Positions 36,603-49,944 of a stretch of 64,000 nucleotides of DNA are shown here, piece by piece; within the stretch, counting starts at the first letter, position 1; each line of letters begins with the position of its first letter. This stretch comes from Bugula neritina. Taxonomy: Eukaryota; Bryozoa; Gymnolaemata; Cheilostomatida; Bugulidae. The position numbers and the translations under genes were made by a program. The DNA is taken from NCBI GenBank assembly GCA_964035545.1, contig OZ037765.1, positions 3,653,001-3,717,000 on the forward strand, written 5' to 3'. Below the pieces are notes generated by a model that made no database searches, was not told the origin of the DNA, and was given only the letters and a program-made list of their open reading frames with translations.

Positions 36603-36655
36603 TTATCTATCTATACTATCTATCTATCTATCTATCTATCTATTTATCTATCTAT
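36334..36655. repeat. Compound TCTA/CCTA/CTGC tetranucleotide microsatellite
   Basis: About 320 bp of (CTAT)n with internal blocks of (CTAC)n and (CTGC)n, in the order CTAT, CTAC, CTAT, CTGC, CTAC, CTAT. A single base slip near 36614 changes the register. Because the unit is four bases, one frame stays open for 175 codons, which is an artefact. Confidence 0.95.
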
Positions 36656-36911
36656 TATGATTCCAGGCAGCAATATAAGAGCTGCCACATATATTTATGA
36701 AATAATACGAAAAGGTAACACAGCTTTGGTAATATAAGAGAAGAGTTTTAATGTTATATCACATTTATATTATGCAATGTTGTTATTATTCAACAAAATA
36801 TCTCAAATGTCTACCCCCATGATGCTAATTATCAAAACCTACAACATCTAGGCTACAACAAAGTATTGTGATTATAAAGTTACTATAATAATATTTAATT
36901 ATGTTGAAAAT

Positions 36912-37090
36912 CTCAGTAGCCCCTGTGAGAACTTAATGTTGGTAAGGGTCGTGCATGCAACGCACCGTACTGATACAATAGTCTGACAGCAGACACAGAT
37001 GACGGGATACTGTTCTTGACATTGCTATTGACCCTGCTAGGATATCAACCTATCAGTGTGCCAGTACACTAACCCACAGCTGCTTCTTTC
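36912..37090 (-). repeat. tRNA-derived SINE, copy 4, diverged
   Basis: The minus strand has a head AGCAGCTGTGGGTTAGTGTA, a decayed B box (GGTTGATATCC) and the tail AGTTCTCACAGGGGCTACTG, which matches the CTCAC-GGG tail of copies 1 and 3. The hairpin has partly decayed. Confidence 0.6.
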
Positions 37091-38445
37091 ACTGTAACTA
37101 TGGTACGGCCATATTAACACACTTAGTTAGCATAGGTAATGTTTTTAGTTTGAATTTCATGCACTAATAATTTTTATGGATCTATTTATAAAAAAGTTAA
37201 AATTTTTTGTAACATATAAGTTTTGTGGTTGAAAGCCACCTATCATTAGGTAAGTGCAAAGTAGGTATCCATAAGTTATGTTGTTTAAATGGTTTTAATA
37301 TGTCGTCTAAAACCGCAATTATAATTGTAGACCATCGTTTATGAAATTATTTGCATTAAGGAAATGCTTTCCACCACTTTTTTATATTGTATAGGAAAGC
37401 TGAGATTAAGTCATTCCATTTCTCTGAAGGATATGTTTATTAAATAGATAGACTCCACGTTGTAGGAGGCAAAGTAGCCATTTGGTAGCATTCAATGATA
37501 AATATTGGGGCATTTATATCTTCTAGCGTTTCAGAAATATTCTGATATCATAAAAATATGAAATGATAGAATATTTCAAGCCTTTACATAATACAAAGAA
37601 TATTTCACTTTATATGACCAAAGACTTTGTATAGGTTCTCAAACTACATGCAAAAGTATAAGCACTGTAAAGGGAATCAAATAACTTTTCCCACTAGCAA
37701 ACCTGTCTTATTCAGTACTTTCTCATTATAATGAGTGATCTACATGTACCTGTAGATCTGAATGCATAACCGTCAGTCAAAGTAATTTATTTACTTTCCA
37801 AAAGTTATTGATTCTGCCAAGCAAAGCTGTCACTGTTCATGTGACTTAGCAATGAGTTACGGCTAGTCTTTTTACATATATTTATTTATAATGAAAAAAT
37901 GTACAATTTACCTATAAAAACACAGTAAAGAAAGAAACCACTTAAGCAACATTTGCTACGTACAATATATACATACATGTTAGGGTCCCTTTGAAAGAAA
38001 GTCAAAAGCAATGAAAGTTTGATGAAGTCATGACAAGAATATAAAACATATGCCTAAACTATCAACTTATAATTTTAGCTGGGGCCACACGCTATATCAA
38101 TTAAAAAAAAAATCATTGAAATGAAAATGCATCGTTTTACTTTGTAAAAGAAACTCCAGGGAACACAAATTAATCAAAATTATCAAATTTTTGTTTTTCA
38201 TAAAGCTTATGAAAAAATGACTTATTATGTTTTAAATTTGAATTAAAAAGTTTGTAAAACAAAATAATAATGAGCTTGACAAAACCAGGAACTCATGTAT
38301 GGGTTTGAAAGTTTGCAGCAGCTAAGAATAGCAATGAAAGTCAGAAATAGTAATTATTAGTTACACAGTGCCACGGACTCCAGAGCCTAACAAAAACTGT
38401 TTCAGCCTGAAATTTATTGTAAAACAAAATTGCTTCAGCATACAA

Positions 38446-38647
<202 letters not shown>

Positions 38648-41508
38648 GATATGAAGAAAATATATTCTTTGAAGTCACTATTATATAAGTTCAATATTTT
38701 GTTTAATTACTTCAAACTACAAATGTGTATATATACATATGTATTGTTATGCAAGAATTCCAATAGTACCTCAAAAAGCTTCATATCAGCTTAAGCACAT
38801 CATACATTTAGAATTTTTTTGCAAAAGATGTTGGCTATAAATGAACACGCAGAGTTGTCATAACATGTGAGTGAAACCAGCGCTGCACAGCTGCCTGTTG
38901 CATATAAATGCCAAGCTTCTACGTGAAATATGTCAGAACTGACGCTATCCATGTCAGAATTTGCCTTAATTAATAACCTGTTATATAACAACAATCTACT
39001 AAACAGAAGCTTCATGTCAAGCAATCATTTTAAATGTTTCTAGCAGATTTCTAGCATACCTGAAAAGTTGTGCAGGCATACATATTTTAAATTGAATGTA
39101 GCTATTTTTAAATTAATTGTTAACAATATTGGCACAGAATAGAAGAATTGCATGCATATATGAAATGCATTCTGTTATAGTTTACGGCATTTCCAACAGA
39201 TTCCTAGCAGAAATTTATCTGTCAGTAAAGATTGAGGTAAAGCAAACAGGTAAGCAAGAATGTTAGTTGCTTACAACCGATAATGCTCGGAATTTGTGAT
39301 GATGGCTGTGCAGGTGTTTGTAGTCTTGTAACACTTTATAGTCTTGAAACAAGAGGTAAGCTTGTAGAGACCCTGAATCACATTTCAAATGAGTAACACT
39401 AATACAGAGTAGAAGAAAAGTTAGTGCAGGTCATACAATACATGTGTCATCATTATCTTTCATATAAGTGCATCTTAAGATTATACAATTTCTGATTCGG
39501 TTTTCTTTCTCTCCTACACGTTTGTTACAAGCAGAGTGCAGAAAGTGCTGTTACATTACCCAAGGGCTTAGATTTTGTTTAGTACAAAATATTATATGAA
39601 TGGCATAGATGATTGTTCACATGTGGAGAAATATTTTTAGAAGTGCAAGAACTTCATTGTAGCTACATATAAGGTACCACCTTCACCATAATCCTCTTAA
39701 AAGTAATGAGAATTCACCTAGAACCAGAATATTTGCTTTCATTTTGGTTTTATGTAAACTTTACAACTTGACAGCCAATTATAATATATTAGACAATAAT
39801 TTTTGCAAATGAAAGTTTTCAGTGCCCCACCCCCTTCCCCCAATTAGAGTCTGCCACATTTTAGTGCATGCAGTATCAATGATATAATAATATTGTACAT
39901 AGTGCAGTCCTTCATTTTTCTCATCTACATAATATATTAGCTACCGCAATGTGCAAGTCAAAGTGAATTTTAAAAACAAAGGTCCTATACACTTTAAGCA
40001 AAGTTATAAAAAATGGTACGTGTCTTTTTGACATGCTAACACACAGCTTGATTAATTACGGAACAGATTTTATAAGAAACAATGCATTCCAAATCACATA
40101 CCTTTCAATGTATGCATATTTCTAATTACTATTTCATTTTTAACTTCATTGCATAACAACAGTATGCAGATGAGGTGTGTTAGGAAAACTCAATCAAGTC
40201 TTCTGATGTAATAGACATTCATTATCAGATAATGTTGCTTATGGCAAAGGAAATATACATATACTTTATATCTTAAGACTACAATAATCAAGACAGAAGT
40301 ACCATTAAAGCTAATTAGTAAAATTTTATTTCACCATAATCAAACCGAAAAAAAGATGTTAATTTTTGCATTAACTATTAAGCATATTATCAGGTCATGT
40401 ATTTAGACTTTAGAGTTATAGTTATAACATAGTTTACTGCCATATAAAAGTTTATTGTCAGCATTTTAAGTTATGTCTTTAGAAATTGTTTAGATATAAA
40501 AGGGTCAAAGTTCCAGCCTCTTTATAGTCCACAAAAAACCTCACTGCTATACACGTCTGCTTGTGTAAGTAATTTTATTTAATGAGATTTTACTGAATTA
40601 ATCTCTTTAAAACTTTCAGTCTTACACAGAACTGCAGCTGCCAGTAACAACAGTTTTTAAACGCTTTAGTTTCATGCAGCTTCTTATAGAAATGCAACGT
40701 CGCTAGCGAAACAAAGCAAAGGAGAATATAACTCTTAAATTGAAAGCATTAGCTTCTAGTATTTGGTTCAATTTTATAATATTATTATTGAGGTTAGGTG
40801 TTTGTATAACAATATGTCAAAACATGCGTGGATGATTTTTATTATAAAACAGAAACTGGGAAATTTCCTATAATATCCTATGTCGAAGTCACAAACATTC
40901 ACTTGTAGAGTAGAGTTGTTTAAATATTGCATAAATTATTCCAACTGAAATAATTGGTACATTTCTAAGCAAATTTCAACCGCAGAGTTATCTTCTTTGG
41001 AGAGGACCTCAATTAAAGAAACTAACCAAAACTGTTGGAATGAATATTTTAAATTTTACTGTGCCATATATTATGCCCTTATTTTTTTAAAATGCTATTT
41101 TCACTGCAAAAGTGAAAAACAATCTACACTAATTTTAGTAGCTGTTGCAAGTTGCTTTTTCAGTTTAATAAATTTCAAAAATAGAAATGAGTTCATATAG
41201 GAAAAAGCAACAAATGTTTGTAATATTAACTAGAGACAAATAAATTGTTACAATATTTAGTTATTATTACTCAAGGTCCAGGTGAAAGCTAAACTATTGA
41301 GAGAGAGTAACTCCCAACTACCAATGTGTTTTCTCTAATTGTGCTAGGTAAATGCATGTCCATATTATATATTATTATATTATAAGCATTATATATCGAT
41401 CTGATGAATAATATGCTATGCTATATTATACACATAGTTTGTTAGAAATATTATATATCAGACATATCATATATTACATACCATACATATTAAATATACT
41501 ATCTATGA

Positions 41509-41511
<3 letters not shown>

Positions 41512-41582
<71 letters not shown>
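41512..41582. repeat. (AT)n microsatellite, 71 bp
   Basis: Uninterrupted AT dinucleotide run, flanked by AT-rich TATATT and TAATAAT sequence. Confidence 0.98.
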
Positions 41583-41585
<3 letters not shown>

Positions 41586-42989
41586 ATTATAATAATAATA
41601 TAAAACTATTAAATAGATATAACAATCACATTGTAATGTTGTTAATGTAATTATATTTTTATATTCAGTGTTATTAGCAAAATTTATTATAAGGAGATAT
41701 TTTATAAACATATGTTAATAATTACATTCGGCTGTGATGATTATGTTTGAGAAAAAAATATATAATATACTAACCAAAATTAATTGCTTTAATATTGTAT
41801 ATTTGCAGTTTGTAAATAATTAAACAATATTTAGAATTTTTTTGTTTTTTGTTTGTTATAGGATAGTCATTGAGCTTTCATTCATACATTAGTTCAGCTA
41901 GTTAAGAGTTGTCTTTTTATTTCTACGTTGAAGATTTGATATAATTCGTGGCTTTTCACACCAACGTAAATACAAGCTAGAAAAGTGTATAAATTAATTA
42001 AAGTTGCATATTACTTGTATAGTAAAGTTTTATAACCAAAATTATTTAGCAATGTATAGCTAGACCAACCTAACTCTATCCAGTTTTTGAAGTATTATAT
42101 TGTTGTGTGAAAAATTAACTGCATTAAGGCAAAACACACAATTATAAAAAGTACATAACAAAAGTTTTACTTTAAAATTTACAGAAATACAATGCAATCA
42201 ATACGTAATAAATTGGGTCTTACAAAGAAATATTACATGTTGTTATATATAATGTAATGTAGTATGATAGAGTATTATGATAGTAGAATTTATTACAGCG
42301 CCATCATTTATAACTGATACGCTGCTGTATATTCCACAAGATGCCATATAACTGCAAGAAGACCCATAAAAAAGTTGAAAGCTGACTCATTATAAAGAAA
42401 TAAGGTTTCGTTTTCAAATTACCATAACATACTGTCTAAACTGTGCATGAATGTTTATTCAATTGCTAGGAGTGAACATTCATTTTTTATTTAAAAGCTA
42501 TTCATTACTGTCATGACTCATGATAACACAAGCTTTTCATGCATATACGTGCACATTATAATATACAATTAGTTATTCATTCGGAGTTGTTTTCTCTTAA
42601 GTAAACTTTACACTGATGACTAATGGTGGCCCGTATGCAATAATTACGTTTAGTATGGCGTGAGTCTTCACAAAATAAGGCGTGTCTAAAAGTCTAACCA
42701 TGGCTCACATTGTTTACTTTATGCAGTCGGGGACTTAATCTACACATCGATAAAAAGTAGTTTTGTTTTATAGATTTAATCTAAAACAGGAAAATTCTGT
42801 CTCAAAACTATTGAAAATGAATACGTGAGTGACCAACGTAAGTGTAAGTCAAGAGTATCAGTATGGCACGATACACGATTAGCATCATGATCATTCTGAT
42901 CTTCCACGTCACTCATTAAAACTATAAACTTCACACTCACAGCAGTAGATGCTACAAGAAACATAGCAAGATAAAGTTGTACTAAAAAT

Positions 42990-43450
42990 TGGAAGTTGAG
43001 ACTGATATTGATAGTGATACTCGTACTGATACTGATACGATATTGATTCAGATTGATTTTGAGTCAACACTCCAAGAGTCTTAATTCAAAGGCAAAAGTG
43101 AAAGTAAGTAGTATTAAGTCAGTAACTATAAATCACTGAAAGAAGTGTTAAACTCAAAACTAAAAGTAAAAGCCAAAGCAGAAAATTAAAAATAAATTAT
43201 AATTATTAATTACAATTATTATTAATATTATGATTATACACAATAATTATAATTTATAACATAAATAATAACTAAACTCTAAGACTAATGTCATTTGAGT
43301 TTTGCCTAGGGCTAAGGTTATGCTGAAGCTCATTGCCATACTCATACTGATATTGTGAACCGAAACTCAAATCAAAATTGAAACTTGAGCTGGGGCTGTA
43401 ATTGTAAGTCAAAGTCAAAGTCATTAACTGTAAAATAAACATAAAATTAA
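42990..43450. repeat. Degenerate TGATAC / AAGTCAA hexamer-rich tract
   Basis: Words such as ACTGATACTGATACGATATT and AAGTCAAAGTCAAAGTCATT recur loosely over about 450 bp. Similar wording appears near 1040-1180. It looks like a diverged simple-sequence array or an old element built from it. Confidence 0.45.
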
Positions 43451-44646
43451 CCTAATGCTAGTGTGATTGTCGGATTAATCATCAACTTACACTGAACTAA
43501 CTGGTACTGGTAGACTAAAGCTCATGACTTGCGACAACAAAAAGCACCAAAACAGAGAGTAATAAGAATGGCAAGATATACTCGATATGATATGACCCAC
43601 CTTAAGTTTACACATAGTTAATCTGAAAAGTGACTGGCACTCAAAAATCAGTATCAATTATCACAAAACTGTAGCCATTACCTCAGCACTGTCTTGATTG
43701 ATAGCATACACTCACTTTGTTATGTGGATACATACAGAATATACAATAAACTATAGTCTATGCAGATAAATACAGAAATATATGATCTAAAGCTACTTTG
43801 ACCAAAACATAACTAACCTTAGACAATAAAATCATAAAAAGTGAAGGTAAATGTTGAAGACAGTTTTATCTAGAGTTTTGACTTCAAGATTATGTCATTA
43901 ACACAAATATAGCTATAAGATGTCCTAGAAGTTCAGGGAACTAACTTGAACAATTATGTCAACTGAAATACTATACTGAAAAATTATGCCTTCAACGAAA
44001 TTTTAAATCACAAAAAGGTGTGAGATGAGTGTAGCTGGTGCCCCTGATGTGGAGAAGGAGGCAGGCATTAAACATTACATGAGTTGTACATAGGCCTTAA
44101 ACAATATCTGTTAGTCTAACTTTGCTAGTAGAAAATTCCTGTTATCAAACTATATTACCTTTTCTACAAAATGCATTTGATTTTTAGCAAATATAATGTC
44201 AATGTCACTCAAAGTTTTCAGAGTGAATGCAAAATCACATTATTTTTAATATTACGCTATCAGGGTTTCATTAGCTGGCAATATTATATTTATGAATTTA
44301 CTGCGCATCTTAACCAAGTGGGTTAACCTCACCCTAGTTACTAACCCGATTAATTTACAGTCCTAGATGTTATCATTGCATTCTTATTGGCTAGTCACAG
44401 CCACACCGCATTCCTAGTATTTGGCATAAGGCCAGCAATTCATACTCTCGTGAATAACAACGTGACGTGTTCGTGCAATCAGTAGCGTCTGATAACTATT
44501 ACTTTGGGTTGAATGGCACACTCCATTCATGACTATTTATTGTGTAACAAAAGCTATACATTGCTTGCCAGTTTCAACACCTTTTAATAAACAAAGTATA
44601 TTTATTCAATTTTATGAATCAAAATTTATATTTCTTTAGGTTGAAA

Positions 44647-47600
44647 ATGACATCAGCAACAGGAAAATTGACAAGAATTTTTACGCCCAGATGGCTGGCC
44701 TCAAATAAAGGGCTGGAAGTAAGCCAAAGTACCTCTGTAGAAGGTCAAGGTCGATCACCTGATGCTGTGGTGAAAAAATCCCAGCAAGTACATGGCTTGT
44801 TGGCGACATCGAGTGATGACGAATCACTCACCAAGGCTCAGGCAGTCACCAAACTAAAAAACTTATTTACCAATCATGTAATCAAGCCAAGTAGAAGTAT
44901 ACTCACCAACCCCCTGTCTACTAAGAGGGTAAAAGAACTGCCGCATCAACTCACTCCTGGTCAGAATTTTGTAGACGCAATGACTGAGTGCCACTCAAGC
45001 GTAAACCAGTTTTACGGACTTTCTACACAGTACAATGAAGATTTACCTCTTCCACCAAAGACTCTAGAGCCACCTCAACTAAAGCCGATGAAGGTAGAGA
45101 AAACAATTAATCTGATAGTCAAACGCACCAAAATATATGAGGCCAAACAGAATCGAATCTCAATAACAGAAATGCAGAGACGCATGAGAGCTCTGACAAT
45201 CAATGCACTTGCTCCTGGGATAAGTGTTGTGTCGAGGATGACGCGCCTTCGGGATTTATGTGATCATGCTAAGAAACACCCCTTCTCTAGACGAATTGCC
45301 ATCAATGTGAGTGGCTACAATGTGCCCTTTAATTCTAGCACTTCCACCTACAACATTTTTCAATTTAATTATTTTCTATTCTTGGTTCGGAATATTCTAA
45401 TTTATGACACGTTTACTGGTCTGAAATTTTTTTGTTAATCTTCTAGTTTTTCTTGGGATTTTGAATTTATTTCAAGCTTTTTATAATTATTTTTTGTTTA
45501 GCTGAACATTCCTACGATATAATTTTCTAAGATATCATGAGTTTTAATCAGTTTCATTTCTATTTAAGGTCATAACATTTCATGTTGTGTAATCATTATA
45601 CCTGTGCCTTATCTGTTGCTTTATAGGTCAAAGTTACTCTTTTATCTCTGCAGTAGAAGTTATTTATATGCCATTCAATATTCATACTATTAATTGATTG
45701 CTTTTTACATCTTCTTGCAGCAAGGAATTATCCCCTTTCTGCTGTCCCTTCAAAAGGAAAACTCCAGATTGAGAGATCGCGGTCTCGCTGACTATCGCAA
45801 GCTCACTGGTGTAATCAATGAGTCACTCGCTGTCCTAGGTCATCGGCAGCAAATAAACACAAAGGGCATCAAAATACTGAGCATAGATGGTGGAGGAACC
45901 AGGTTAGACATTTCCACCCTTCTGGTTTAACTCATTTCACATCTGAACTTGAAAATGTTTAGTAGGCTTTGTGAAGTTAAATATTTACACTTGAGGCTAT
46001 TTTACTTTACTTTATTAGTGGTTGTTGTTTATACCCATTGTCATGGCTACCATGTAACTATTCTCAGTACACAAGTCTTACTTCTGTTATGTGTTTGCTT
46101 TCTAATTATGTTTCAAATGTCATAAACCAGTAGCTTTGTGTTCTTCAGAATATATTGCATGTCTATTTTTATTATAGAACCTTAATGCCCATGACACACT
46201 ACAGTCGAAACTCGACTGTGGCGGCCATTTTAGAGCTGCTCACGCATACCTTCAACGTCACATCCTACTTTTTGCTGGTCACACTACAGTTCACTACGAA
46301 CGATGAAAGCTAACTGTCTCTAGTCTCGCAGTAAACTTTTAAACCAATAGGAATGCCATATCTCAGTTTTTGCAGTATCCACAGTAACCAGCAATCAAAT
46401 TTATCGCAATTTGTTGAGATTTACTAGCATTATTTAATAAGATTTACTAGTTCTAATTGACTAGCTTAAATTATTCAAAATTACTAGCTTTATTTAATGA
46501 GATTACCTAGCTTTATTCAAGCTCATTCACTAGCCTAAAGAACTAACTGCCCTAATAAAATTCAATCAAATTAGAAAAACTAAATATTATGCAGATAAAA
46601 TTTAGCAAAAATTATCTAATAAATACTTATTTTCATAATTTATCAAGATTTTCATACATAACTTCATCATAATTATTTTAAAAGTAAAATAATATAATTT
46701 TCGAAGAACCAAATCAAATAATAATGCTCGCTAGTAGCACGTGGAAAAAGTAAAAGCACTTAACCAATCAGGGTTTACCTGGCCAGTCAGTGATTGGTTG
46801 ATCGCTCAACTTCAGCGATGACAGTTGCGTTCAGAAATCAAACAGTTGTGACGTTCAAGATGTCGTTTCGACTGTAGTGTGGCAGCCCCATAAGGCCTGG
46901 GAATTAGTAAATGGCCATCAAATTGCTTTAAATTTTATAGAAAAATTACTTTCTTGAGAAATGAAAATTTGGTCATGAAATAACAGTTATCTGCTGTTGC
47001 ACATGAAGGGTTTCAGTATTGTGCAAGGGGAATAACTCTGGTTGTAAAATACAGCTCGCTTCTTTGTTTGCATTGGTGTTTTGCAAATTACACTTCAATG
47101 GATTTTTTATACAAAAAAATTGTTTTTCGATATTTTGACATTGAAATAGTGTTAAATATATCTGTCCTCTTTTTATTGCTGTTAGTCTTATTAAATTTTA
47201 TTTTTTATTCAAATTTGTCTTTTGTTACAGAGGCTTGGTTGCCATAGAAACACTCAAACAACTGGAGATTCTATGTGGGGCTCCAATACACACAAAGTTT
47301 GACTACATAATTGGAGTGAGCACAGGTGGTCTACTCGCAATTCTGGTTGGAGCTTTAAAAATGCCTCTTGATAGGTACGTTGTTGTTAAGTTACACACCA
47401 GTCTTAAAATTAACTACTGATATGAGCTACTAACGAGTTTTCTAAAATCTAAATGATTAAACTTGATATTTTTCATTCAGATGGCTTCTTTTTTAGCTGT
47501 GCTAAAAATTAAAAAAATATTGGTGTTTTGTGCCTAGAGCTTTAAATTTTGATGTTTTTATATAAAAAAAAACAATTCTAATTCTGAACATCAGCCTTAT

Positions 47601-49944
47601 TAAAGTATTTACATATTTTACCGAAGAAAAGTTGTTGTCTTGTGTGATTAAATTTAAGAAAAAATGTTTTTGTGTCCAATCTTCTATGACTGTACATTAA
47701 TTAAACTATACTATTATTTTATTATTTATATGGCATTACCCAAGTCTCAACCAAGTCTCTAATAGTAGTTTGTTATAAAATTAACTAAATATTTAAATTT
47801 AACTCATCCTTATAACTATATCAACATTTTGTCAATTGTGTCATGGTGTCACAGGTGTGAGGAGGTTTACAAGGAGTGTAGTCAGAAAATATTCAACAGG
47901 GGGGCACTAGCTGGTACAGCTAACTTGCTCACTAGACACAGTTACTATGATATGGAGGTGTGGGAAGGCATCCTCAAGTGAGTCATTGTAATAATTATTT
48001 TGATTTTTGTATTAAATACTTATTAATATAAAGTTTAATTTGCTACAACTAATTATAATGATAATTGTTAAAGAATTGAAAGAATTTTGGCAGGGCTTTA
48101 CCAAATAATTTGAAATATTTTATTCATGGCAATCTTCAACTTCTTGCATAACTTTTATTGTAAAATATTATAATATTATTGTAAAGTACTCTAAGCAATA
48201 TAAAGCAAGCTGTTTAATTATATTCTATGATCTTATAATGAAATTTATTATTTGTCTGTCAGTGTGTTTATTGAAACTTTAAACCTAATTCTATGCTGCC
48301 TCAAACTGGGATGGCAGCGTGACTTGTAGCATCAGTATAATTATGAGTAGATGTTTAGGCATCTCTCTATTAGTTTAGTATAATAACTCACCAGTAATTT
48401 CCAACAGCCACGCTATGTATCGTCGTGGTATTCTATAACAATTGTGTTTTCTTACCTTCCACAGAGAAGAGCTGGGAGAAGATAGGACACTTCTGTCATC
48501 AGTAAGAGACGGTCTCTCTCCTCGAATAGCCCTCGTCTCTACTGTCATGGCGGAGTTGTCCTACAACTACGTCTTCCGCAACTACAACCATGACATCAAC
48601 ACCACGTCTCAGTACCCCGGCACGTGTGACGCCAAGATGTGGGAGGCCATCCGGGCGTCCTCGGCAGCCCCCGGCTATTTCCAAGACTTCAAACTAGGAG
48701 ATTTCATTCATCAGGTTCGCAGCAGGATTACCTGTTCTAATATCAGTTTATAATTGGGAGTTGTCTGTGTTATTTGATTGGGGACACAACTTTGAAATTT
48801 CATTTTAAATATTTAGATGCGAATACATTTTAGAAGCATTTCCTACTGTAATAGCCACATATATTGCATTATCATTTAATAAATACAGCAGTTTTTGAAT
48901 TTCTTTTCACAAAGGTTAGTGTTTAATTTGTAGGATGGGGGCGTACTGAACAACAACCCGACTGCCATAGCCATCCATGAGGCTAAGATGCTGTGGCCGG
49001 ATGAGGAGGTGCAATGCATTGTGTCTGTTGGTAATGGAAGGTATGAGCCAAGCTCTCACACTCATAGTCAGGACTCTGTGAGCAGTCTGAAGCATAAGTT
49101 GGGGACCATAATACACAGCGCCACTAACACTGAAAGTGAGCATGCAATGAACTTAGGCTATAAAACTAGATTTCTTACTATTAATGTACAAAGTACTTAC
49201 CTGTTCTTAAAGCATATGTTTGTAATTTTTAGCTTCGAGAAAGAAATGCAAAGCAACACTTGAACTTTCTAGTCTTGAAGCCATAAATGTTTATGTCATG
49301 AATTATTGCTTATTAATACAAAATATCAAAATATTCAACATAACATGTGATGGCTTCTGTAATTTTTAATTTAAGTATGCAACTATTATAACTTTTAATT
49401 TTATTATAAAAAAGTATTAAATGTTTTTCTTTACTTGTAACATCTAAAATAGTTTCTTAATTTTTGTTTAAACTTCAGCTGTTTATTTTTTCTACTTGGA
49501 ACTTTTTAAAAAGCATTATCTTTTTGGAATGATTTAATGAGTCAAAAAATAGAGATGTGAAAAAAACGATTTATAATGTTTGCTAACAATATTTCCTGTT
49601 GAAAATAACATCAAAGTACTCGCTATGTTATTGTCCACTTGCCTAATAGCTTGTCTTTCTGTTTTGCAGACGTGCACACAGTGATGAATGATTTACTTCC
49701 CGCCCAAACATACTTTCGATTCAACCCCTACATGTCTGAAGACTTCATGTTGAATGAAATAGGAGAAGCCAAACTGCAACAGATGCAATATGAAACTCAA
49801 CTCTATCTTCGCCGCAATGCTAGTAAAATTAACAAAGCTGGTCAAAGGTTAAACGAAGGTCGTACCGCTCACAGGAAAATTCAAGATTGGCTCTCCAATA
49901 AATACTACAGTCTCTCCAGAATTCGACCCACCACTTACTTGTAG
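44647..49944 (+). CDS. PNPLA8: Calcium-independent phospholipase A2-gamma (PNPLA8-like), complete
   Basis: Seven exons join in phase: 44647-45306, 45721-45902, 47231-47374, 47855-47977, 48465-48714, 48934-49135 and 49670-49944, giving 611 aa. The start ATG follows an acceptor-like TTTCTTTAG at 44639; an in-frame ATG at 44614 would add 11 residues. The N-terminus ([17 protein letters not shown]) is basic and amphipathic, like a mitochondrial presequence. The patatin domain begins with [11 protein letters not shown] (oxyanion/nucleotide loop, about 276-282). The nucleophile Ser is in GVSTG (residue 311) and the catalytic Asp in HQDGG (residue 454). [33 protein letters not shown] and the C-terminal helix closely follow the PNPLA8 family. 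It hydrolyses phospholipid acyl chains, acting on mitochondrial or peroxisomal membranes in mammals. The protein ends PTTYL, without the peroxisomal SKL of mammalian orthologues. It is shorter than the 782-aa human protein. Confidence 0.95.
46186..46890. mobile_element. Harbinger-like MITE, about 705 bp
   Basis: The ends are inverted repeats sharing the exact 17-mer CACACTACAGTCGAAAC (46195-46211, and reversed at 46865-46881) beneath more diverged outermost bases (TGCCCATGA and TGGGGCTGC). It is flanked by TAA at 46183-46185 and 46891-46893, a three-base duplication of the TWA type used by PIF/Harbinger elements. No transposase frame is present. A small palindrome, CAGTCGAAACTCGACTG, lies at the left end. 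The element sits in the second intron of the PNPLA8-like gene. The superfamily assignment rests on three bases and terminal appearance. Confidence 0.65.
46400..46520. repeat. Internal tandem words GATTTACTAG / TTATTTAATGA in the MITE
   Basis: GAGATTTACTAGCATTATTT, AAGATTTACTAGTTCTAATT, AAATTACTAGCTTTATTTAA and GAGATTACCTAGCTTTATTC follow one another about every 20-40 bp inside the Harbinger-like element, a diverged array of about four units. Confidence 0.6.

Noticed and set aside
36173-36700. 175-codon plus-strand frame rich in YLSI repeats
   Set aside because: Produced by the stop-free TCTA tetranucleotide array. There is no splice or promoter support.
41418-41711. Short frames on both strands with IYIYIY runs
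   Set aside because: By-products of the (AT)n array.
42776-42964. 62-codon minus-strand frame beginning MFLVASTAVSVKFIVLM
   Set aside because: It resembles a signal peptide, but no family motif or donor in phase was found and it abuts a low-complexity tract.
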